A stretch of DNA of 45,149 nt from Porticoccaceae bacterium (GCA_029246925.1 JAQWMF010000029.1:1-45149); one strand, 5' to 3'. Positions 8,729 through 18,473 are shown, counted from the first letter of the stretch. A program made the numbers and translations. The notes: generated by a model from the sequence alone, not told the origin.

Positions 8729-9307
8729 ATGGTTAAAAATATTTACTCTATACCCAACTTGTTGAGCCTGTTGCGATTGGCGTTAGTGCCAGTGTTGGCG
8801 CTAGCGGCTACCTTAAATCAGGCGACCCTGTTTCTCTGGTTGATGGCAATTTCTCTTGCCAGCGATATGCTTGACGGCTATTTTGCCAGAAGGTTGCATC
8901 AGGTTACTGAGCTTGGCGCGCGACTCGATAGCTGGGCAGATATGGCCACCTATGCGGTGATGATTTTGGGTCTGTATATGATTTGGCCCTCTATTTTTAT
9001 TGAGCAAGTCATCTATCTTATCGCGGCCACTCTAAGTTATGTGTTACCTGTGGTGATAGCCTTGACTCGTTTTGGTAGCTTTCCTAGCTACCATACTTGG
9101 GGCGCTAAACTGGCAGCCGTTTTGGTTGCACCAGCCTACTACCTGTTAATACTTTATGATAATCAGATATTTTTTAGAATGGTGATTATCTTTCATGTGG
9201 TGGTCGCTTTAGAGGAGATAGCCATTACATTTATACTCAAACAGCCTAAGACTAATGTTGCATCTATTCTCACAATTCTCCGTGTTCGCGGTGATAAGTC
9301 ACAGTAG
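8729..9307 (+). CDS. CDP-alcohol phosphatidyltransferase family protein
   Basis: The membrane protein (about 192 residues) carries the complete family signature, DMLDGYFARR followed by the spaced G, D and D of GARLDSWAD, which binds the two metal ions and the CDP group. About five further hydrophobic segments follow. The family makes phospholipids such as phosphatidylglycerophosphate; the acceptor alcohol cannot be read from sequence, and the C-terminal half is unlike classical PgsA. The start is uncertain: ATG 8729 gives the usual short N-terminus (YSIPNLLSLLRL follows), while an in-frame TTG at 8693 would add 12 residues; neither has a good ribosome-binding site. It follows rlmB by about 90 bases. 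A second family member, pssA, lies at 18500. Confidence 0.8.
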   Translation: MVKNIYSIPNLLSLLRLALVPVLALAATLNQATLFLWLMAISLASDMLDGYFARRLHQVTELGARLDSWADMATYAVMILGLYMIWPSIFIEQVIYLIAATLSYVLPVVIALTRFGSFPSYHTWGAKLAAVLVAPAYYLLILYDNQIFFRMVIIFHVVVALEEIAITFILKQPKTNVASILTILRVRGDKSQ

Positions 9308-9331
9308 CCAGATAAAACCCCTAAGCTTTTG

Positions 9332-9360
9332 TTGCAACCTGAGCTGCAAATCTCTATAAT
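9332..9360 (+). promoter_or_regulatory. Sigma-70 promoter of the rpsF operon
   Basis: TTGCAA (9332-9337), a 17-base spacer and a perfect TATAAT (9355-9360). Transcription should start near 9367, giving a leader of about 108 bases before rpsF. Confidence 0.8.
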
Positions 9361-9377
9361 CGCGCGGCTTGAAGGGT

Positions 9378-9451
9378 CTGAGAGGTTTGTATTTGCTTTT
9401 CTCAGGCGCTCCTTGTCTTACTGCATCACCACAATGGTGTTGGCGGGAGAC
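9378..9451 (+). promoter_or_regulatory. Structured 5' leader of rpsF, candidate S6:S18 autoregulatory site
   Basis: Two hairpins can be drawn in the rpsF leader. The first pairs CTGAGA (9378-9383) with TCTCAG (9400-9405). The second pairs GTCT (9415-9418) with AGAC (9448-9451) enclosing CACCA-CAA-TGGTG (9427-9439) with unpaired bases between. Many bacteria have a leader where the S6:S18 complex binds an RNA mimic of 16S helix 22 and represses translation. Position and general shape fit, but I did not find the characteristic CCG bulge clearly, so this is inference. Confidence 0.45.
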
Positions 9452-9474
9452 TTTTAAATCCATGAGGAGAAATA

Positions 9475-9990
9475 ATGCGTCACTACGAAATAGTGTTTCT
9501 GGTCCACCCGGATCAGAGCGAGCAAGTTGCGGGTATGGTAGAAAGATATACTTCTGCTATCGAAGCTGGCAAGGGTTCCGTTCATCGTCTTGAAGACTGG
9601 GGTCGTCGTCAACTAGCTTATCCAATCAATAAAATTCACAAAGCACATTATGTTCTTATGAACGTAGAGTGCGATCAAGATATTCTTGATGAGTTAAATT
9701 CTTCCTTCAGATACAACGATGCTGTAATCAGAAGCATGGTTATTCGTCGCGATGAGGCTATCACCGAAGAGTCACCCATCATGAAACAAGAAAATGCTGA
9801 AAAAGCTGATAAAGAATCGCGTGAGCGTCAAAAGGCTGCAAAAGCAAAAGAATCAGCGGATAAAGCTGAAGCGGCAGCAAAAGCAAAAGCTGAAACTGAA
9901 GCTGAAGTAGCTAAAGAGGCTCCTGCAGAAGAGGTTTCTACAGAAGATGCCCCAGCAGCAGAAGCCCCAGCAGCGGAAGGAGAAGAATAA
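9475..9990 (+). CDS. rpsF: 30S ribosomal protein S6
   Basis: Residues about 1-100 are a canonical S6 domain ([30 protein letters not shown], and [12 protein letters not shown] at the end). S6 binds S18 and helix 22 of 16S rRNA on the platform of the small subunit. The protein is 171 residues, against about 131 in E. coli; the extra part (about 105-171) is a low-complexity tail rich in Ala, Glu and Lys that turns purely acidic (Ala/Glu/Pro) at the end, likely disordered. ATG 9475 follows GAGGAGA at 9464-9470. Its stop overlaps the rpsR start (TAATG). Confidence 0.97.
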   Translation: MRHYEIVFLVHPDQSEQVAGMVERYTSAIEAGKGSVHRLEDWGRRQLAYPINKIHKAHYVLMNVECDQDILDELNSSFRYNDAVIRSMVIRRDEAITEESPIMKQENAEKADKESRERQKAAKAKESADKAEAAAKAKAETEAEVAKEAPAEEVSTEDAPAAEAPAAEGEE

Positions 9991-10217
9991 TGGCTAGATT
10001 TGTTCGAAGAAGAAAATTCTGTCGCTTCAGTGCTGAAGGTGCTACTGAAATTGATTATAAAGATCTCGATACGCTAAAAGGCTACGTATCTGAAACGGGT
10101 AAAATTGTACCTAGCAGAATTACTGGTACTAAAGCGCGCTATCAGCGTGAGTTATCAGAAGCTATCAAGCGCGCACGCTATGTCGCTTTATTGCCGTATA
10201 CTGATAGCCATAGTTAA
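9990..10217 (+). CDS. rpsR: 30S ribosomal protein S18
   Basis: The 75-residue S18 has the conserved core [41 protein letters not shown] and the basic C-terminus ending [13 protein letters not shown]. It forms a heterodimer with S6 and binds 16S rRNA. The start codon overlaps the rpsF stop, with AAGGAGAAG as ribosome-binding site inside the end of rpsF, so S6 and S18 are translationally coupled in equal amounts. Confidence 0.98.
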   Translation: MARFVRRRKFCRFSAEGATEIDYKDLDTLKGYVSETGKIVPSRITGTKARYQRELSEAIKRARYVALLPYTDSHS

Positions 10218-10233
10218 AAAATAGGTAACTATT

Positions 10234-11103
10234 TTGAAAGCCCTAGCTGAATATATATTGCGCGGGCGGGTGCAAGCTTTATTAGTGGCATTAGTTGGAA
10301 TTTTTTTTCCATTAATTAGTTCGGCTACAATAGCGTTAGTATCTATTTGTAAGGGTGCCAAAGAAGGAGTGCTTTTGTTCCTGTGGGTTTCATTAGCACT
10401 AGTGCTTGTTCAGCAAGTCAGTTCAGAGAACCCTCTTTTGACAGCTGTTTCTATAGCACCTTTAGGAATTATGGTTATTGCTGCTACAGTGCATAGAGTT
10501 TTAGCGTCGTGGCAATGGACCTCGTTAGTAACAGTTATAGTGGCAGTCTTTTGTGCCTTAGCTTTCGGGCTGTTAATGGGTTCATCGGTCACTGCATTTA
10601 TGGCAACTGTGCAACAGATATTGGATGTGGTCAAAGGCCAACAGCAGGATGCACAGTTAAGTTTGGTACTATCTGAGACGATATTGCTGGGACTTGTAGC
10701 TACAATTTTGGCTATTGGCTCAATTATGAGTTTGATGTTAGCGCGATGGTGGCAAGCTGGGGTACAAAACCCAGGTGGATTTCAAAAGGAATTCCATAGC
10801 TTTACCATCGAGGCAAAAATTGCAGCGCTACTAATTGCAATTGTGCTAGCGGGACAGCTTTTGCCGCAAAGCTCGCAAATTTGGACAGACTTAGCGGTCT
10901 TGCCTTTATTGATTGCTGGCATCGCGTTAGTTCATTTTGCGGTTAAGTTATTTGGTCAAGGCAGACAGTGGTTGGCATTTTTATATGTCGGAATGATTAT
11001 GGTGGGAAAGCCAGTAACACTTATCTTGGTGATACTGGGTTTAACAGACAGTTTAATTGATTTACGCTCGAGATTAGAAGGGTATAAGAACTCCAAAACT
11101 TGA
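10234..11103 (+). CDS. DUF2232-like multi-pass membrane protein between rpsR and rplI
   Basis: The 289-residue hydrophobic protein has about seven or eight membrane segments (roughly 15-50, 55-75, 80-110, 135-165, 195-215, 220-245, 255-280). Pseudomonas and relatives carry a predicted membrane protein of the DUF2232 type at exactly this place between rpsR and rplI, so synteny supports the same family; its role is unknown. TTG 10234 is the most plausible start, giving a short polar N-terminus before the first helix, with an AGGT-type ribosome-binding site. The gene is only 16 bases after rpsR and 29 before rplI, so it is part of the ribosomal operon. Confidence 0.7.
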   Translation: MKALAEYILRGRVQALLVALVGIFFPLISSATIALVSICKGAKEGVLLFLWVSLALVLVQQVSSENPLLTAVSIAPLGIMVIAATVHRVLASWQWTSLVTVIVAVFCALAFGLLMGSSVTAFMATVQQILDVVKGQQQDAQLSLVLSETILLGLVATILAIGSIMSLMLARWWQAGVQNPGGFQKEFHSFTIEAKIAALLIAIVLAGQLLPQSSQIWTDLAVLPLLIAGIALVHFAVKLFGQGRQWLAFLYVGMIMVGKPVTLILVILGLTDSLIDLRSRLEGYKNSKT

Positions 11104-11132
11104 GTTTATTAATAGATAAAGAGGTGTAAGAG

Positions 11133-11582
11133 ATGGAAGTTATTCTATTGGAAAAAATGGGTAAGTTGGGAAATATTGGCGATCTAGCCAATGTTAAAGC
11201 TGGCTATGGCCGCAACTACCTCATACCTCAGGGTAAGGCATTGTTTGCTACTAAAGCTAATCTCGAAGAGTTTGAAACTCGTCGTGCTGACTTAGAAGCT
11301 GCAGCTGCCAACAAAATGGAAAAAGCGCAAATTCGTGCCAATAAGTTGTCAGAGATTGCAACAGTGACTATTGCTGCAAATGCTGGTGACGAGGGCAAGC
11401 TTTTTGGTTCTGTTGGGACTCGTGAGATTGAAGAAGCAGTGAATAATGCTGGCGGTGATATTTCAAAGAGTGAAATCAATTTGCCTGAAGGCGCTCTTCG
11501 CAATATCGGTGAATTCGAAGTTGAAGTTCAGTTGCACACAGATGTAACTCAGTTAATCACCGTTGTGGTAGAGGCTGAATAA
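11133..11582 (+). CDS. rplI: 50S ribosomal protein L9
   Basis: The 149-residue L9 has an N-terminal RNA-binding domain ([17 protein letters not shown], then [15 protein letters not shown]), a long connecting helix (about 40-75) and a C-terminal domain with [13 protein letters not shown]9 binds 23S rRNA domain V at the base of the L1 stalk and affects reading-frame maintenance. ATG 11133 is preceded by GAGGTG. It is the last gene of the operon starting at rpsF, followed by a strong terminator. Confidence 0.97.
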   Translation: MEVILLEKMGKLGNIGDLANVKAGYGRNYLIPQGKALFATKANLEEFETRRADLEAAAANKMEKAQIRANKLSEIATVTIAANAGDEGKLFGSVGTREIEEAVNNAGGDISKSEINLPEGALRNIGEFEVEVQLHTDVTQLITVVVEAE

Positions 11583-11615
11583 CGCTTATTCAGCACCTTA
11601 CAGCAGGTATCGAAG

Positions 11616-11656
11616 CGGCATTGATTCCAATTAGAGTCAATGCCGTTTTAGTTTTT
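11616..11656 (+). terminator. Rho-independent terminator of the rpsF-rplI operon
   Basis: Perfect 9-bp stem CGGCATTGA / TCAATGCCG (11616-11624 and 11637-11645), 12-base loop, then TTTTAGTTTTT. Confidence 0.88.
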
Positions 11657-11680
11657 GAAAAATATTTTCAATTGCCTGTG

Positions 11681-11708
11681 TTAATTTAGCTTCTAGTCGC
11701 TCTATAAT
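11681..11708 (+). promoter_or_regulatory. Likely dnaB promoter
   Basis: Perfect TATAAT at 11703-11708 with TTAATT at 11681-11686 (16-base spacer) as a weak -35. It lies between the upstream terminator and dnaB. Transcription would start near 11715. Confidence 0.6.
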
Positions 11709-11737
11709 CTAAGCCTAAAATATTGAAATTCCAAACT

Positions 11738-13186
11738 ATGAACGAAGCACTATTTGCCGAACCAACAATAAGCCAGCCCCTGCCGCATTCCCTTGAAGCG
11801 GAACAGGCGGTTTTAGGCGGCCTCATGTTAAAGAATGATGCCTTTGATTCTGTTGCGGAAGTTCTTGGTGAAAATGATTTTTTTGGTGCAGATCATCGAT
11901 CTATCTTCAATGCTATGGTCGGATTGGCCTCAGAGGGTCAGCCCTTTGATCCTATTACTTTAACTGAGCACCTGCAAAATTCTAACGAATTAGGTGCTGT
12001 AGGTGGAGCGGATTATCTAGTCGATCTGGCACAAAACACGCCCAGTTCTGCCAATGTCAAAGCCTACACGCAAATTGTTTTAGAGCGATCTATTGTACGG
12101 CAGTTAATTACCGCCTCCAGTGAGATTGTGCGGAAAAGCTACAATCCAGTGGGCTGGGATAGTGGCAAACTTCTAGCAGAAGCAGAGGCGCGATTACAAG
12201 AAATTATTGAAAATCGTCCTAAGCAGGGCGGTTTTAAAGATGTTAACAATCTGATTAAAGATGCGGTTGCGCGTCTAGATGAGTTGTTTAACAACGATGC
12301 TGACATTACCGGTATGAGCACTGGCTTTTCCGATTTGGATAATATGACCTCTGGGTGGCAAAAGTCAGATTTAATTATTGTTGCTGGTCGTCCCTCCATG
12401 GGTAAAACCTCTTTTGCCATGAATATGGTAGAGCACGCTACCCTTCATCAGGATCGTCCTGTATTAGTATTTTCGCTAGAAATGCCAGCCAGTCAGCTAA
12501 TTACTAGAATGCTGTCATCAATGGGTAAAATTGATCAAACTAGAATGCGCTCTGGCAATCTTCAAGAAGATGATTGGCCAAGGTTGAGCAGTGCCGCGCA
12601 GCGTCTTAAAGATCGTCCACTATTTATCGATGATTCAGCGGGTATAACGCCGCTTGAAATGCGCAGTCGCATCAAGCAGTTTACTCGCGAGCGCGTAGAG
12701 CAACTTCGGCAAATTTGGCATAAAGAGCATGGTGAAGATTCCCAGCCCGACAATGAAGAGCTCTATCGTCAAGCCCAACCCGGGATGATTATGGTGGATT
12801 ATCTTCAGCTAATGAGTGGCAGTAATTCATCCGAGGGCAGGGTTCAGGAGATCTCGCAAATATCTCGAGAATTAAAGGGCTTGGCCAGAGAATATGAGTG
12901 CCCAATGATTGCACTATCTCAGCTCAGTCGTAATGTAGAGCAGCGGCCCAATAAACGTCCGGTTAATGCAGATTTGCGTGAATCTGGTGCCATTGAGCAA
13001 GATGCCGATGTTATTGCCTTTATCTACCGAGACGAGGTCTACAACGAAGACAGTCCCGACAAGGGTACGGCAGAAATTATATTGGGAAAGCAGCGTAATG
13101 GTCCCATAGGTACCTGCCGTCTAATGTTTATGGGTAAATATACGCGTTTCGAAAATCTTGCTGTCGATAATTTTTCTGAATACTAA
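11738..13186 (+). CDS. dnaB: Replicative DNA helicase DnaB
   Basis: 482 residues, close to E. coli DnaB (471). The N-terminal collar domain starts at PHSLEAEQAVLGGLMLKN. The RecA-like motor domain has Walker A GRPSMGKTSFAMN, the DnaB signature MIMVDYLQLM as Walker B, and a C-terminal SGAIEQDADVIAFIYRDE. The hexameric helicase unwinds DNA at the fork and recruits primase. No intein or insertion is present. ATG 11738 is preferred over the in-frame TTG at 11723, because 11723 lies very close to the expected transcription start; neither has a strong ribosome-binding site. Confidence 0.97.
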   Translation: MNEALFAEPTISQPLPHSLEAEQAVLGGLMLKNDAFDSVAEVLGENDFFGADHRSIFNAMVGLASEGQPFDPITLTEHLQNSNELGAVGGADYLVDLAQNTPSSANVKAYTQIVLERSIVRQLITASSEIVRKSYNPVGWDSGKLLAEAEARLQEIIENRPKQGGFKDVNNLIKDAVARLDELFNNDADITGMSTGFSDLDNMTSGWQKSDLIIVAGRPSMGKTSFAMNMVEHATLHQDRPVLVFSLEMPASQLITRMLSSMGKIDQTRMRSGNLQEDDWPRLSSAAQRLKDRPLFIDDSAGITPLEMRSRIKQFTRERVEQLRQIWHKEHGEDSQPDNEELYRQAQPGMIMVDYLQLMSGSNSSEGRVQEISQISRELKGLAREYECPMIALSQLSRNVEQRPNKRPVNADLRESGAIEQDADVIAFIYRDEVYNEDSPDKGTAEIILGKQRNGPIGTCRLMFMGKYTRFENLAVDNFSEY

Positions 13187-13214
13187 GCTGAGCTTATAAG
13201 AATAGGGGAAAGCA

Positions 13215-14066
13215 ATGCAGGTATTCCATACGGTAAATGGGCTAAGAGATATTCTTCGCAAGCACCGCAATAGCGAGCAATCTATTGGGTTTGTACCCAC
13301 TATGGGAAATTTACACGACGGTCACTTGGCGCTGATTAAACAGGCCAAAGAAACCAATGATATCGTTGTCTGTTCAATATTTGTCAATGCACTTCAATTT
13401 GGTCTCAACGAAGATTGGGATAAATACCCTCGGACCTACGACTCAGATTGCAAAAAACTCGAAGAAGCGGGCTGTAATTACCTATTTTATCCAGACGATA
13501 GTGAGATGTACCCCAATGGATTGGATACCCAGAGTCGAGTCATCTGTCCCACCATGACCGATGTACTCTGCGGCGCTAGTCGTCCTGGGCATTTTGAAGG
13601 TGTTACCACGGTGGTTAGCAAGTTATTTAATATAGTCCAGCCAGATGAGGCAATCTTTGGCATTAAGGATTATCAGCAGTTAGCCGTGATTAAGCGAATG
13701 ACGGAGGATCTTTGTCTACCGGTAAAGATTACCCCTGCGCCTATTCACCGTGAGGCCGATGGTTTGGCAATGAGTTCCAGAAATAGCTATATCACCGAAG
13801 ATGAGCGCCCCAAAGTAAAGGTATTAAAGGAAGTTTTAGAGCTAATCGCCCAGCAAATCAAAGCGGGTAACTTAGGCTTTATAAAGCTTGAGTTGGAGGC
13901 GAAAAAGCGCATTGAATTTGAGGGTTTCAAAGCTGACTATGTGACCGTCAGTAACAGTAAAACACTTCAGCCAGCAGCGGTAGACGATCGTCAAATCACC
14001 ATACTAGGTGCGATGTATACAGAGTCAGCGCGTTTAATTGATAATGTTAGTATCACTTTAGATTAG
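13215..14066 (+). CDS. panC: Pantothenate synthetase (pantoate-beta-alanine ligase)
   Basis: 283 residues with the nucleotidyl-transferase fold: [12 protein letters not shown] contains the HIGH-like motif, then [29 protein letters not shown], and [10 protein letters not shown] as the KMSKS-equivalent region. It joins pantoate and beta-alanine using ATP to make pantothenate for coenzyme A. Small departures from the usual motifs: FVNALQF where FVNPxQF is usual, and FGIKDYQQL where FGEKDYQQL is common; all main catalytic residues appear kept. ATG 13215 follows AGGGGAAAG. panD, which supplies beta-alanine, follows 76 bases later but with its own promoter. Confidence 0.95.
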   Translation: MQVFHTVNGLRDILRKHRNSEQSIGFVPTMGNLHDGHLALIKQAKETNDIVVCSIFVNALQFGLNEDWDKYPRTYDSDCKKLEEAGCNYLFYPDDSEMYPNGLDTQSRVICPTMTDVLCGASRPGHFEGVTTVVSKLFNIVQPDEAIFGIKDYQQLAVIKRMTEDLCLPVKITPAPIHREADGLAMSSRNSYITEDERPKVKVLKEVLELIAQQIKAGNLGFIKLELEAKKRIEFEGFKADYVTVSNSKTLQPAAVDDRQITILGAMYTESARLIDNVSITLD

Positions 14067-14102
14067 TTGGTCTATCTATATTTCCCAAACAATAACCTCT
14101 GT

Positions 14103-14111
14103 TGGTATAAT
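14103..14111 (+). promoter_or_regulatory. Extended -10 promoter of panD
   Basis: TGGTATAAT: a perfect -10 (14106-14111) preceded by TGN, with no good -35. It lies 31 bases before the panD start. Confidence 0.55.
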
Positions 14112-14142
14112 AGCCGCATTAATGAAAAATTAGGACAATGCT

Positions 14143-14526
14143 TTGTTATCAGCCTTTTTAAAAGCTAAATTACATATGGCTTCTGTTACCCAAGCTGAGC
14201 TTTGGTACGATGGTTCCTGCGCTATTGATGCTGACCTTCTCAAACTGGCAGGTATGCGTGAGTTTGAGCAAATCGATATCTATAACGTCGATAATGGCGA
14301 GCGTTTTACCACCTATATTATTTCGGCTGAGGCGGGTTCTGGTACTATTTCTATTAATGGTGCAGCGGCGCGTCTTTGTCAGGTGGGCGACCGTATTATT
14401 ATTGCGACCTATGGTCAGTTTAATGAGCAGGAAGCGGCTGAACACAAGCCCAAACTGGTCTATCTTAATAAAGATAACTCAGTTGAGCGCACTTCAAACA
14501 CCATTCCAGTACAGCTAGCTGGTTAA
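14143..14526 (+). CDS. panD: Aspartate 1-decarboxylase (proenzyme)
   Basis: 127-residue PanD. The enzyme cleaves itself between Gly24 and Ser25 to form the pyruvoyl cofactor and converts aspartate to beta-alanine. With TTG 14143 as start the motif [12 protein letters not shown] places G24-S25 exactly at the canonical position, and the N-terminus [19 protein letters not shown] aligns with the family, so the TTG is the real start rather than the internal ATG at 14176. TAGGAC (14131-14136) is the ribosome-binding site. Other conserved parts are [19 protein letters not shown] and [11 protein letters not shown]. Confidence 0.96.
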   Translation: MLSAFLKAKLHMASVTQAELWYDGSCAIDADLLKLAGMREFEQIDIYNVDNGERFTTYIISAEAGSGTISINGAAARLCQVGDRIIIATYGQFNEQEAAEHKPKLVYLNKDNSVERTSNTIPVQLAG

Positions 14527-14554
14527 TTTTTAAGCAAATTTCTTACAGTTTTAG

Positions 14555-14582
14555 TTGACTACTTGCAAAAAAGTGGTAAATT
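14555..14582 (+). promoter_or_regulatory. Promoter of the ilvI-ilvH operon
   Basis: TTGACT (14555-14560), a 16-base spacer and TAAATT (14577-14582) with an extended TGG in front. It lies about 250 bases ahead of ilvI, leaving a long leader. Confidence 0.6.
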
Positions 14583-14835
14583 AGCCCCAAATTGACTCGT
14601 ATTGAGTTAGATTTTAAGTCCAAGTACCAGACAGGTGTAACCCATACCGCTGGTCATCATAAGAGATGGCGCTATTATCCATAGCCCCAGAGAGCGGTCA
14701 AAATCACTTATCGGTGAGACTGTTACTAGCTGCATTGCGCGGTGTCCCTATTGATGTTTCAGCTCCAGTCACCACTGGGAAAGGTTCTTTTATGCTCTTA
14801 TATTTTTTGAGAGTTAAGTATTTAGAGGACAAATT
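14583..14835 (+). promoter_or_regulatory. Long leader of ilvI, possible attenuation region
   Basis: About 245 transcribed bases precede ilvI. They include a short open frame from ATG 14666 that runs out of frame into the start of ilvI (to 14863). Its 65 codons are rich in Leu, Val and Ile, with the cluster SVRLLLAALRGVPIDV. A small hairpin CCAGT-CACC-ACTGG lies near 14766-14779 but has no clean T-tract. Branched-chain operons are often controlled by leader-peptide attenuation, so this is a candidate, not a demonstrated attenuator. Confidence 0.3.
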
Positions 14836-16572
14836 ATGGAACGTTTATCCGGTGGCGAAATAGTAATTCGCGCCCTGAAAGATGCAGGGGTAAAACATGT
14901 TTGGGGTTACCCAGGCGGTGCAGCACTGCACATCTATGATGCACTTTACAGGCAAGAGGATGTTCATCATCTTTTAGTTCGCCATGAACAGGCGGCTGTG
15001 CATGCGGCCGATGGTTTCTCAAGAGCAACGGGAGAGGTGGGTACAGCCCTAGTAACCTCAGGTCCCGGTGCAACCAATGCTATCACTGGTATTGCTACAG
15101 CCTACATGGATTCAATTCCATTGGTTGTTATTTCTGGTCAGGTTCCAAAAATTAAAATTGGTCAAGATGCCTTTCAGGAAACTGATATGGTGGGTGTTTC
15201 GCGTCCAATCGTAAAACATAGCTTCCTAGTAACTCACGCTGAGGATATTGCCGAGACTATTGCCAAGGCCTATTACATTGCCTCAACAGGCAGACCTGGT
15301 CCTGTGGTTGTTGATATCCCCAAGGATGTTACCGACCCCAACTACAAGGTTCCATACGAGTGGCCATCGTCGGTTAAGATGCGCTCTTATCAGCCAACCA
15401 ATAAGGGACACCGCGGGCAGGTTAAGCGCGCGGTTAAGACGCTTTTGTCGGCCAAAAAACCAGTTATATACTCCGGTGGTGGTGTTGTCTTAGATAATGC
15501 CTCTGAGCAATTAATTGAGTTAGCTCAACGCTTAAATTACCCAGTAACCCATACGCTTATGGGTTTAGGTGCCTATCCGGCAACTGATCGTCAGTTTATT
15601 GGTATGTTAGGTATGCATGGTACCTTTGAAGCCAATACCGCAATGCATGAGGCTGATGTAATCTTTGCTGTAGGTGCACGGTTTGATGATCGGGTGACCA
15701 ACGATTTGGATAAATTTTGTCCCAATGCGACGATTATCCATATTGATGTGGATCCAACATCAATCTCAAAAAATATCAATGCCCATATTCCGGTGGTTGG
15801 TACCTGTACTTCAGTACTGAATGAGATGCTGAGTATCGTCGATGAATTGGCCACCGAACCTGACGCGCAGGCGATCAAGGATTGGTGGGTGAAGATTGAT
15901 CAATGGCGAGCAGATAAGGGTATCTACACGGCAAGCCGTTATGAGCCAAGCTCAGGTGATGTTATTAAGCCTCAGGATGTTATTAAGGCGTTGTATAAGG
16001 CGACTGACGGTGATGCTTTTGTGACTTCGGATGTAGGTCAGCACCAAATGTTTGCTGCCCAGTATTATTTGTTTGATAAGCCGCGTCGTTGGATCAATTC
16101 TGGTGGCCTTGGCACTATGGGTTTTGGTTTGCCAGCAGCTATGGGAGCGCAGTTGGCGCATCCAGAGGCGACAGTAGCCTGTGTAACGGGTGAGGGCAGT
16201 ATCCAGATGTGTATTCAGGAGTTATCAACCTGTAGCCAATACAATTTGCCGATTAAGATTATCAATCTTAATAATTCGGCATTGGGCATGGTTCGCCAGT
16301 GGCAGGATATGAATTATAGCAGTAGGTACTCACAGAGCCTGTATGAAGACTCTCTGCCCGATTTTGTAGCCTTGGCTGAAGCCTATGGTCACGTGGGTAT
16401 AAAAGTGACTCGCTACGAGGATCTTGAAGAGAAGATGCGTGAATGCTTTGCATTAAAGGATCGCGTGGTATTTATGGATATCTGCGTGGATAAATCTGAG
16501 CATGTATATCCCATGCAGATACCGGGTGGCTCTATGGGAGACCTGTATCTAAGTAAAGCGGAGAAAAGCTAA
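14836..16572 (+). CDS. ilvI: Acetolactate synthase, large (catalytic) subunit
   Basis: 578-residue TPP- and FAD-dependent enzyme with the three usual domains: N-terminal PYR domain (catalytic Glu in [13 protein letters not shown]), central FAD domain (about 195-330), and C-terminal TPP domain with [13 protein letters not shown] and NLNN. It condenses two pyruvates to acetolactate, or pyruvate with 2-oxobutyrate, the first common step of valine, leucine and isoleucine synthesis. The TPP motif starts with GEG instead of the textbook GDG. The ATG follows AGAGGAC. Its stop overlaps the ilvH start (TAATG). Confidence 0.96.
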   Translation: MERLSGGEIVIRALKDAGVKHVWGYPGGAALHIYDALYRQEDVHHLLVRHEQAAVHAADGFSRATGEVGTALVTSGPGATNAITGIATAYMDSIPLVVISGQVPKIKIGQDAFQETDMVGVSRPIVKHSFLVTHAEDIAETIAKAYYIASTGRPGPVVVDIPKDVTDPNYKVPYEWPSSVKMRSYQPTNKGHRGQVKRAVKTLLSAKKPVIYSGGGVVLDNASEQLIELAQRLNYPVTHTLMGLGAYPATDRQFIGMLGMHGTFEANTAMHEADVIFAVGARFDDRVTNDLDKFCPNATIIHIDVDPTSISKNINAHIPVVGTCTSVLNEMLSIVDELATEPDAQAIKDWWVKIDQWRADKGIYTASRYEPSSGDVIKPQDVIKALYKATDGDAFVTSDVGQHQMFAAQYYLFDKPRRWINSGGLGTMGFGLPAAMGAQLAHPEATVACVTGEGSIQMCIQELSTCSQYNLPIKIINLNNSALGMVRQWQDMNYSSRYSQSLYEDSLPDFVALAEAYGHVGIKVTRYEDLEEKMRECFALKDRVVFMDICVDKSEHVYPMQIPGGSMGDLYLSKAEKS

Positions 16573-17066
16573 TGAAACGCATAATTTCTATATTGTTGGA
16601 AAACGAATTCGGTGCGCTTTCAAGAGTAGTCGGGTTATTTGCTCAAAGAGGTTATAATATAGACACTTTGACTGTTGCACCTACTGATGATGATACGCTT
16701 TCGCGATTGACACTCACAACACAGGGTGACGATCAGATGGCTGAGCAGATTGTTAAACAGCTCCACAAGTTAATTGACACCATTAAGGTTGTTGATTTAA
16801 CTGTGGGTGCACACATTGAGCGTGAATTGATGCTGGTAAAAATAAAAGCATCAGAGCCTGATGTGCGCGCTGAATTAAAGAGTAGTGTGGAGATTTTTAG
16901 AGGTCATATTGTTGATGTAACAGCCTCGACCTATACGGTGCAGCTCACTGGTGACAGTGATAAATTAGATGCATTTATCGATGCCGTAAGAGAAATCGGC
17001 ATCATGGAAGTCGTTCGAAGTGGTGTTTCTGGCATCTCTCGTGGCGATAAATTTTTACGTGTATGA
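16572..17066 (+). CDS. ilvH: Acetolactate synthase, small (regulatory) subunit
   Basis: 164-residue regulatory subunit with an N-terminal ACT domain (ISILLENEFGALSRVVGLF then GYNIDTLTV) and a C-terminal ALS_ss domain (ELMLVKIKA, then DKLDAFIDAVREIG). It binds valine for feedback inhibition and activates the large subunit. The start codon overlaps the ilvI stop, so the subunits are translationally coupled. A hairpin GAACCAT-GAAAA-ATGGTTC (17073-17091) follows the stop but has no T-tract. Confidence 0.96.
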   Translation: MKRIISILLENEFGALSRVVGLFAQRGYNIDTLTVAPTDDDTLSRLTLTTQGDDQMAEQIVKQLHKLIDTIKVVDLTVGAHIERELMLVKIKASEPDVRAELKSSVEIFRGHIVDVTASTYTVQLTGDSDKLDAFIDAVREIGIMEVVRSGVSGISRGDKFLRV

Positions 17067-17164
17067 CCAGTCGAACCATGAAAAATGGTTCTGTGATTGA
17101 TAGAGAGTTATAAAAAATATCAATGACAAGAAAACAGGGGCAGAAAAAATGATAGAGATGATGA

Positions 17165-17308
17165 CATTTTTTTGGTCCGACGCGGGGTGCATGGATGTGC
17201 CCCCTTGGGTCGAAGGCCCAAGCGAGCAAGCCATGAGCCAGCAAATTTGCGTATTTGCGCTAGAGCATGGCGTAGCGAATCCCTAAAAAAGTCAGGACGA
17301 CTTTTTTA
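17165..17308. repeat. Structured palindromic intergenic element between ilvH and ilvC
   Basis: A dense series of inverted repeats unlike the surrounding DNA: GGGGTGCA / TGTGCCCC around 17183-17202 (two G-T pairs), TTGGG / CCCAA near 17204-17220, an outer pair GCCATG / CATGGC near 17230 and 17270 enclosing GCAAAT / ATTTGC, and finally TAAAAAAGTC / GACTTTTTTA at 17284-17308. The T7 at 17167-17173 could alternatively pair with the A6 at 17285-17290. It may be a REP/MITE-like element or a regulatory leader for ilvC. Which of these it is cannot be decided from one copy. Confidence 0.5.
17284..17308. terminator. Terminator-like hairpin 29 bases before ilvC
   Basis: Perfect 10-bp inverted repeat TAAAAAAGTC (17284-17293) / GACTTTTTTA (17299-17308) with loop AGGAC. 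There is no room for a promoter between it and the ilvC start, so transcription of ilvC from upstream must pass it. Confidence 0.55.
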
Positions 17309-17328
17309 GCATAAACTAACTAAACTAG

Positions 17329-18354
<1,026 letters not shown>

Positions 18355-18378
18355 TCAATTAATAATTTTGATTAAGCG

Positions 18379-18407
18379 TAAACGGCCCTTTTAAAGGGCC
18401 GTTTTAC
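18379..18407 (+). terminator. Rho-independent terminator of ilvC
   Basis: Stem AAACGGCCCTT / AAGGGCCGTTT followed by further T-rich sequence, 25 bases after the ilvC stop. Confidence 0.88.
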
Positions 18408-18467
18408 TTTGTTTTATCAGGGTTTTATTGTTGGCAAACAAATAAGGTTTTTAGTTGGTTAATCGCT

Positions 18468-18473
18468 TATAAT
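18468..18473 (+). promoter_or_regulatory. -10 box of the pssA promoter
   Basis: A perfect TATAAT 26 bases before the pssA ATG, downstream of the ilvC terminator. No good -35 hexamer is at the right distance, so the promoter may need an activator or be weak. Confidence 0.45.

Noticed and set aside
9369-9593. Open frame from 9369 across the rpsF start
   Set aside because: It overlaps rpsF in another frame, covers the leader, and has no family resemblance.
11228-11503. Minus-strand frame opposite rplI
   Set aside because: Ser/Ala-rich antisense shadow of a certain ribosomal protein gene.
14143-14175. ATG 14176 as panD start
   Set aside because: It would delete the conserved N-terminal strand and shift the Gly24-Ser25 cleavage site from its fixed position.
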